7,591 nt of DNA from assembly GCA_009920815.1 (NCBI GenBank), contig RFZH01000112.1, positions 1 to 7,591 on the forward strand. The letters are read 5' to 3'. Below, piece by piece: positions 6,303 through 7,591 of this stretch. Made by a program: the position numbers and the translations under genes. The notes beneath the pieces are model-generated. The model ran no database searches. It saw nothing but the letters and a program-made list of their open reading frames with translations, and was not told where the DNA came from. The stretch comes from Paracoccaceae bacterium. Its GTDB lineage: Bacteria > Pseudomonadota > Alphaproteobacteria > Rhodobacterales > Rhodobacteraceae. Position 1 is the stretch's first letter; every line of letters starts with the position of its first letter.

Positions 6303-6716
6303 ATGCAGTTATCAGGACGGTGTTATTGTGGCGCTTTGGCCTATGAAATTGATGGCGAAGTTGAAGCACAATTTCAATGCCATTGTCGCGAATGCAGCTA
6401 TATTACCGGGGGAAATGCCAATATAGTGATGGTTTTTGGCGAAAACGATTTCCGTTACACAAAAGGAGCGCCGGCTATTTTTGCGCGCCCTGACTTGGAA
6501 AATCCGGTAAAACGTCACTTTTGCGCGACCTGCGGTACAGGTATTGGATCGCGCAGCCCGTCGCGTCCGAATTCTATGATCGTCAAAGTCGGTACCTTAG
6601 ATGATCCAAGTGTATTTCATGCAACTGCTGCGATTTTTACCTGTGACAAACAAGCGTACCAGCATATCCCAGATGGGGTTCCCGCCTTTGATAAACGGCC
6701 GCCAAAGAAAGCGTAG
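6303..6716 (+). CDS. GFA-family zinc protein (Mss4-like fold)
   Basis: A 137-residue protein of the GFA superfamily, named after the glutathione-dependent formaldehyde-activating enzyme; most members have no proven reaction. The two zinc sites are visible: C7 and C9 (GRCYCGA), then C26, C28 and C31 (QCHCREC), then C74 and C77 (HFCATCGTGIGS). The length is normal and every expected cysteine is present, so it is likely a functional metal-binding protein. AAGGAA at 6291-6296 sits 6 nt before the ATG. It lies 58 nt downstream of the DRL-like oxidoreductase on the same strand, which suggests an operon and possibly a shared role in handling a reactive aldehyde or thiol adduct, but that link is inference. 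It ends at a bidirectional terminator. Confidence 0.9.
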   Translation: MQLSGRCYCGALAYEIDGEVEAQFQCHCRECSYITGGNANIVMVFGENDFRYTKGAPAIFARPDLENPVKRHFCATCGTGIGSRSPSRPNSMIVKVGTLDDPSVFHATAAIFTCDKQAYQHIPDGVPAFDKRPPKKA

Positions 6717-6748
6717 TGTTTTTTTTGTAGTCTTAACGTGCGTACAAA

Positions 6749-6771
6749 AAAGGGGCCTGTAAGGCCCCTTT
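6749..6771. terminator. Bidirectional intrinsic terminator between convergent genes
   Basis: A 9-bp perfect stem (6749-6757 with 6763-6771) containing GGGGCC/GGCCCC and a 5-nt loop TGTAA. On the minus strand it runs into a T6 tract, a classic exit for the Bax-inhibitor-like gene ending at 6794. On the plus strand it is followed by the T-rich TCGTTTTGTTTC, so it should also stop transcription from the GFA gene. Confidence 0.88.
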
Positions 6772-6793
6772 CGTTTTGTTTCAGGCGGCTTGC

Positions 6794-7570
6794 TTATTCG
6801 CGGTTGCCAAGGAATTGCAGCAAGAACATAAACAAGTTGATGAAATCCAGGTACAGTTGAAGTGCACCAAAGATTGCAGACTTTTCCAGCCATTCACCGT
6901 CACCATGATGCGCATGCGCGACATATGTGTTTTTGATGTTTTGTGTGTCATATGCAGTCAGACCAGCAAAGATCAAAACGCCCAAAACTGAAATCGCAAA
7001 GTGAACGGCGCTTGACGCCAGAAAGATGTTCACGATTGACGCGATCAAGATGCCAACGACACCCATGATCAAGAACGAACCCCAGCCTGAGATGTCTTTT
7101 TTCGTGGTATAGCCCCATAAAGACAGAGCTGCGAACGAAATCGCTGTGATAAAGAATGTCTCAATGATCGAGAACGTTGTGTAGAACACAAAAATCGAGC
7201 TTAGCGAAGCGCCGACCGCTGCCGCATATGCGTAAAAGAACAACTGAGCGCCTGCCGCCGACATGCGGTTAGCTGCGGCACCAAAGCCAAAGACCATACC
7301 AAGTGGCAACAGCATAATCACCCAGCGTAGGGCCGAGGTGTAAATTGCCGCGCCAAATGATGTCAACATCGTGCCATTTTGCATTTGGCCTGCGGCTTGC
7401 GATGGATCAGTCGTAACCGCCAATCCCGCGATTGCCCAAGCGGCCAAGGCGGTTATAATCAAGCCCACGGACATCGTGCCGTAAACTTTGTTCATGTGGG
7501 CGCGTAGCCCTTCGTCAATCCGCGCGGCGCGTGCGCCGATCGCTGAGCGGACGTTTTCAAATTCTGCCAT
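6794..7570 (-). CDS. Bax inhibitor-1 / YccA-family membrane protein
   Basis: A 258-residue polytopic inner-membrane protein with about seven hydrophobic segments (roughly 34-54, 78-98, 106-129, 133-152, 163-184, 188-206 and 232-254). The family includes E. coli YccA, which modulates FtsH, and Bacillus YetJ, a pH-sensitive calcium leak channel. The two aspartates that form the YetJ pH-sensing pair appear to be present: D208 in TAYDTQ and D242 in LYLDFINLF. The soluble N-terminus (VRSAIGARAARIDEGLRAHM) is typical of alphaproteobacterial members. The ATG at 7570 is firm: GGAGG lies at 7581-7577, 6 nt upstream. The gene is complete, but its promoter lies beyond the window. It converges on the GFA gene and ends at the 6749-6771 terminator. 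The cellular role in this organism is unknown; a link to protease control or ion homeostasis is only by family. Confidence 0.95.
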   Translation of the reverse strand: MAEFENVRSAIGARAARIDEGLRAHMNKVYGTMSVGLIITALAAWAIAGLAVTTDPSQAAGQMQNGTMLTSFGAAIYTSALRWVIMLLPLGMVFGFGAAANRMSAAGAQLFFYAYAAAVGASLSSIFVFYTTFSIIETFFITAISFAALSLWGYTTKKDISGWGSFLIMGVVGILIASIVNIFLASSAVHFAISVLGVLIFAGLTAYDTQNIKNTYVAHAHHGDGEWLEKSAIFGALQLYLDFINLFMFLLQFLGNRE

Positions 7571-7576
7571 TTTCAG

Positions 7577-7581
7577 CCTCC
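7577..7581 (-). promoter_or_regulatory. Ribosome-binding site of the Bax-inhibitor-like gene
   Basis: A full GGAGG on the minus strand, 6 nt from the ATG at 7570-7568. It is the strongest Shine-Dalgarno in the window and suggests high translation. Confidence 0.75.
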
Positions 7582-7591
7582 AAAATCCGGT

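Noticed and set aside
1..7591. CRISPR array, insertion sequence, phage genes, tRNA or rRNA, toxin-antitoxin pair
   Set aside because: I looked on both strands and found no regularly spaced repeats, transposase motifs, terminal inverted repeats or recognisable RNA gene. The window is almost fully occupied by housekeeping-type genes.

Overview
The window looks like chromosomal core sequence from an alphaproteobacterium, most likely a marine Rhodobacteraceae (Roseobacter group) of moderate GC. This rests on protein resemblance recalled from memory (the carA/yqeY divergent pair, the DUF2244 protein, the Bax-inhibitor-1 protein with its N-terminal form, the GT2 enzyme ending in FYWDKT-HG), not on a search. 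I see no insertion sequence, prophage, CRISPR array, tRNA or rRNA.

Layout: 1-627 (+) is the 3' part of a GntR/FCD-type regulator whose start lies outside the window. It meets tail to tail, with a 4-nt gap, a minus-strand GT2 membrane glycosyltransferase (632-2467) that carries an N-terminal MshEN / type II secretion ATPase-like domain. Upstream of it on the same strand is carA (2529-3674), the small subunit of carbamoyl-phosphate synthase. Between them sits a compact hairpin plus T8 that reads as the carA terminator and whose 3' arm is also the Shine-Dalgarno of the glycosyltransferase. carA is divergent from a yqeY-like gene (3822-4298, +), which runs tail to tail with 1 nt to spare into a DUF2244 membrane-protein gene (4300-4791, -). 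A 154-nt divergent spacer separates this from a DRL/COG4091-type oxidoreductase with a C-terminal SAF domain (4946-6244, +), followed by a GFA-family zinc protein (6303-6716, +). A strong bidirectional terminator (6749-6771) separates this pair from a Bax inhibitor-1/YccA-family membrane protein (6794-7570, -).

The genes do not form one pathway: carA feeds arginine and pyrimidine synthesis, YqeY is linked to tRNA-dependent amidation, and the others are membrane, envelope or redox functions. The two items most worth attention are the glycosyltransferase, whose N-terminal tandem PLGQILV repeats suggest cyclic-di-GMP control, together with the overlapping terminator/ribosome-binding-site hairpin in front of its TTG start; and the DRL-family oxidoreductase, whose relatives include an alternative DXP reductoisomerase and whose substrate cannot be read from sequence.
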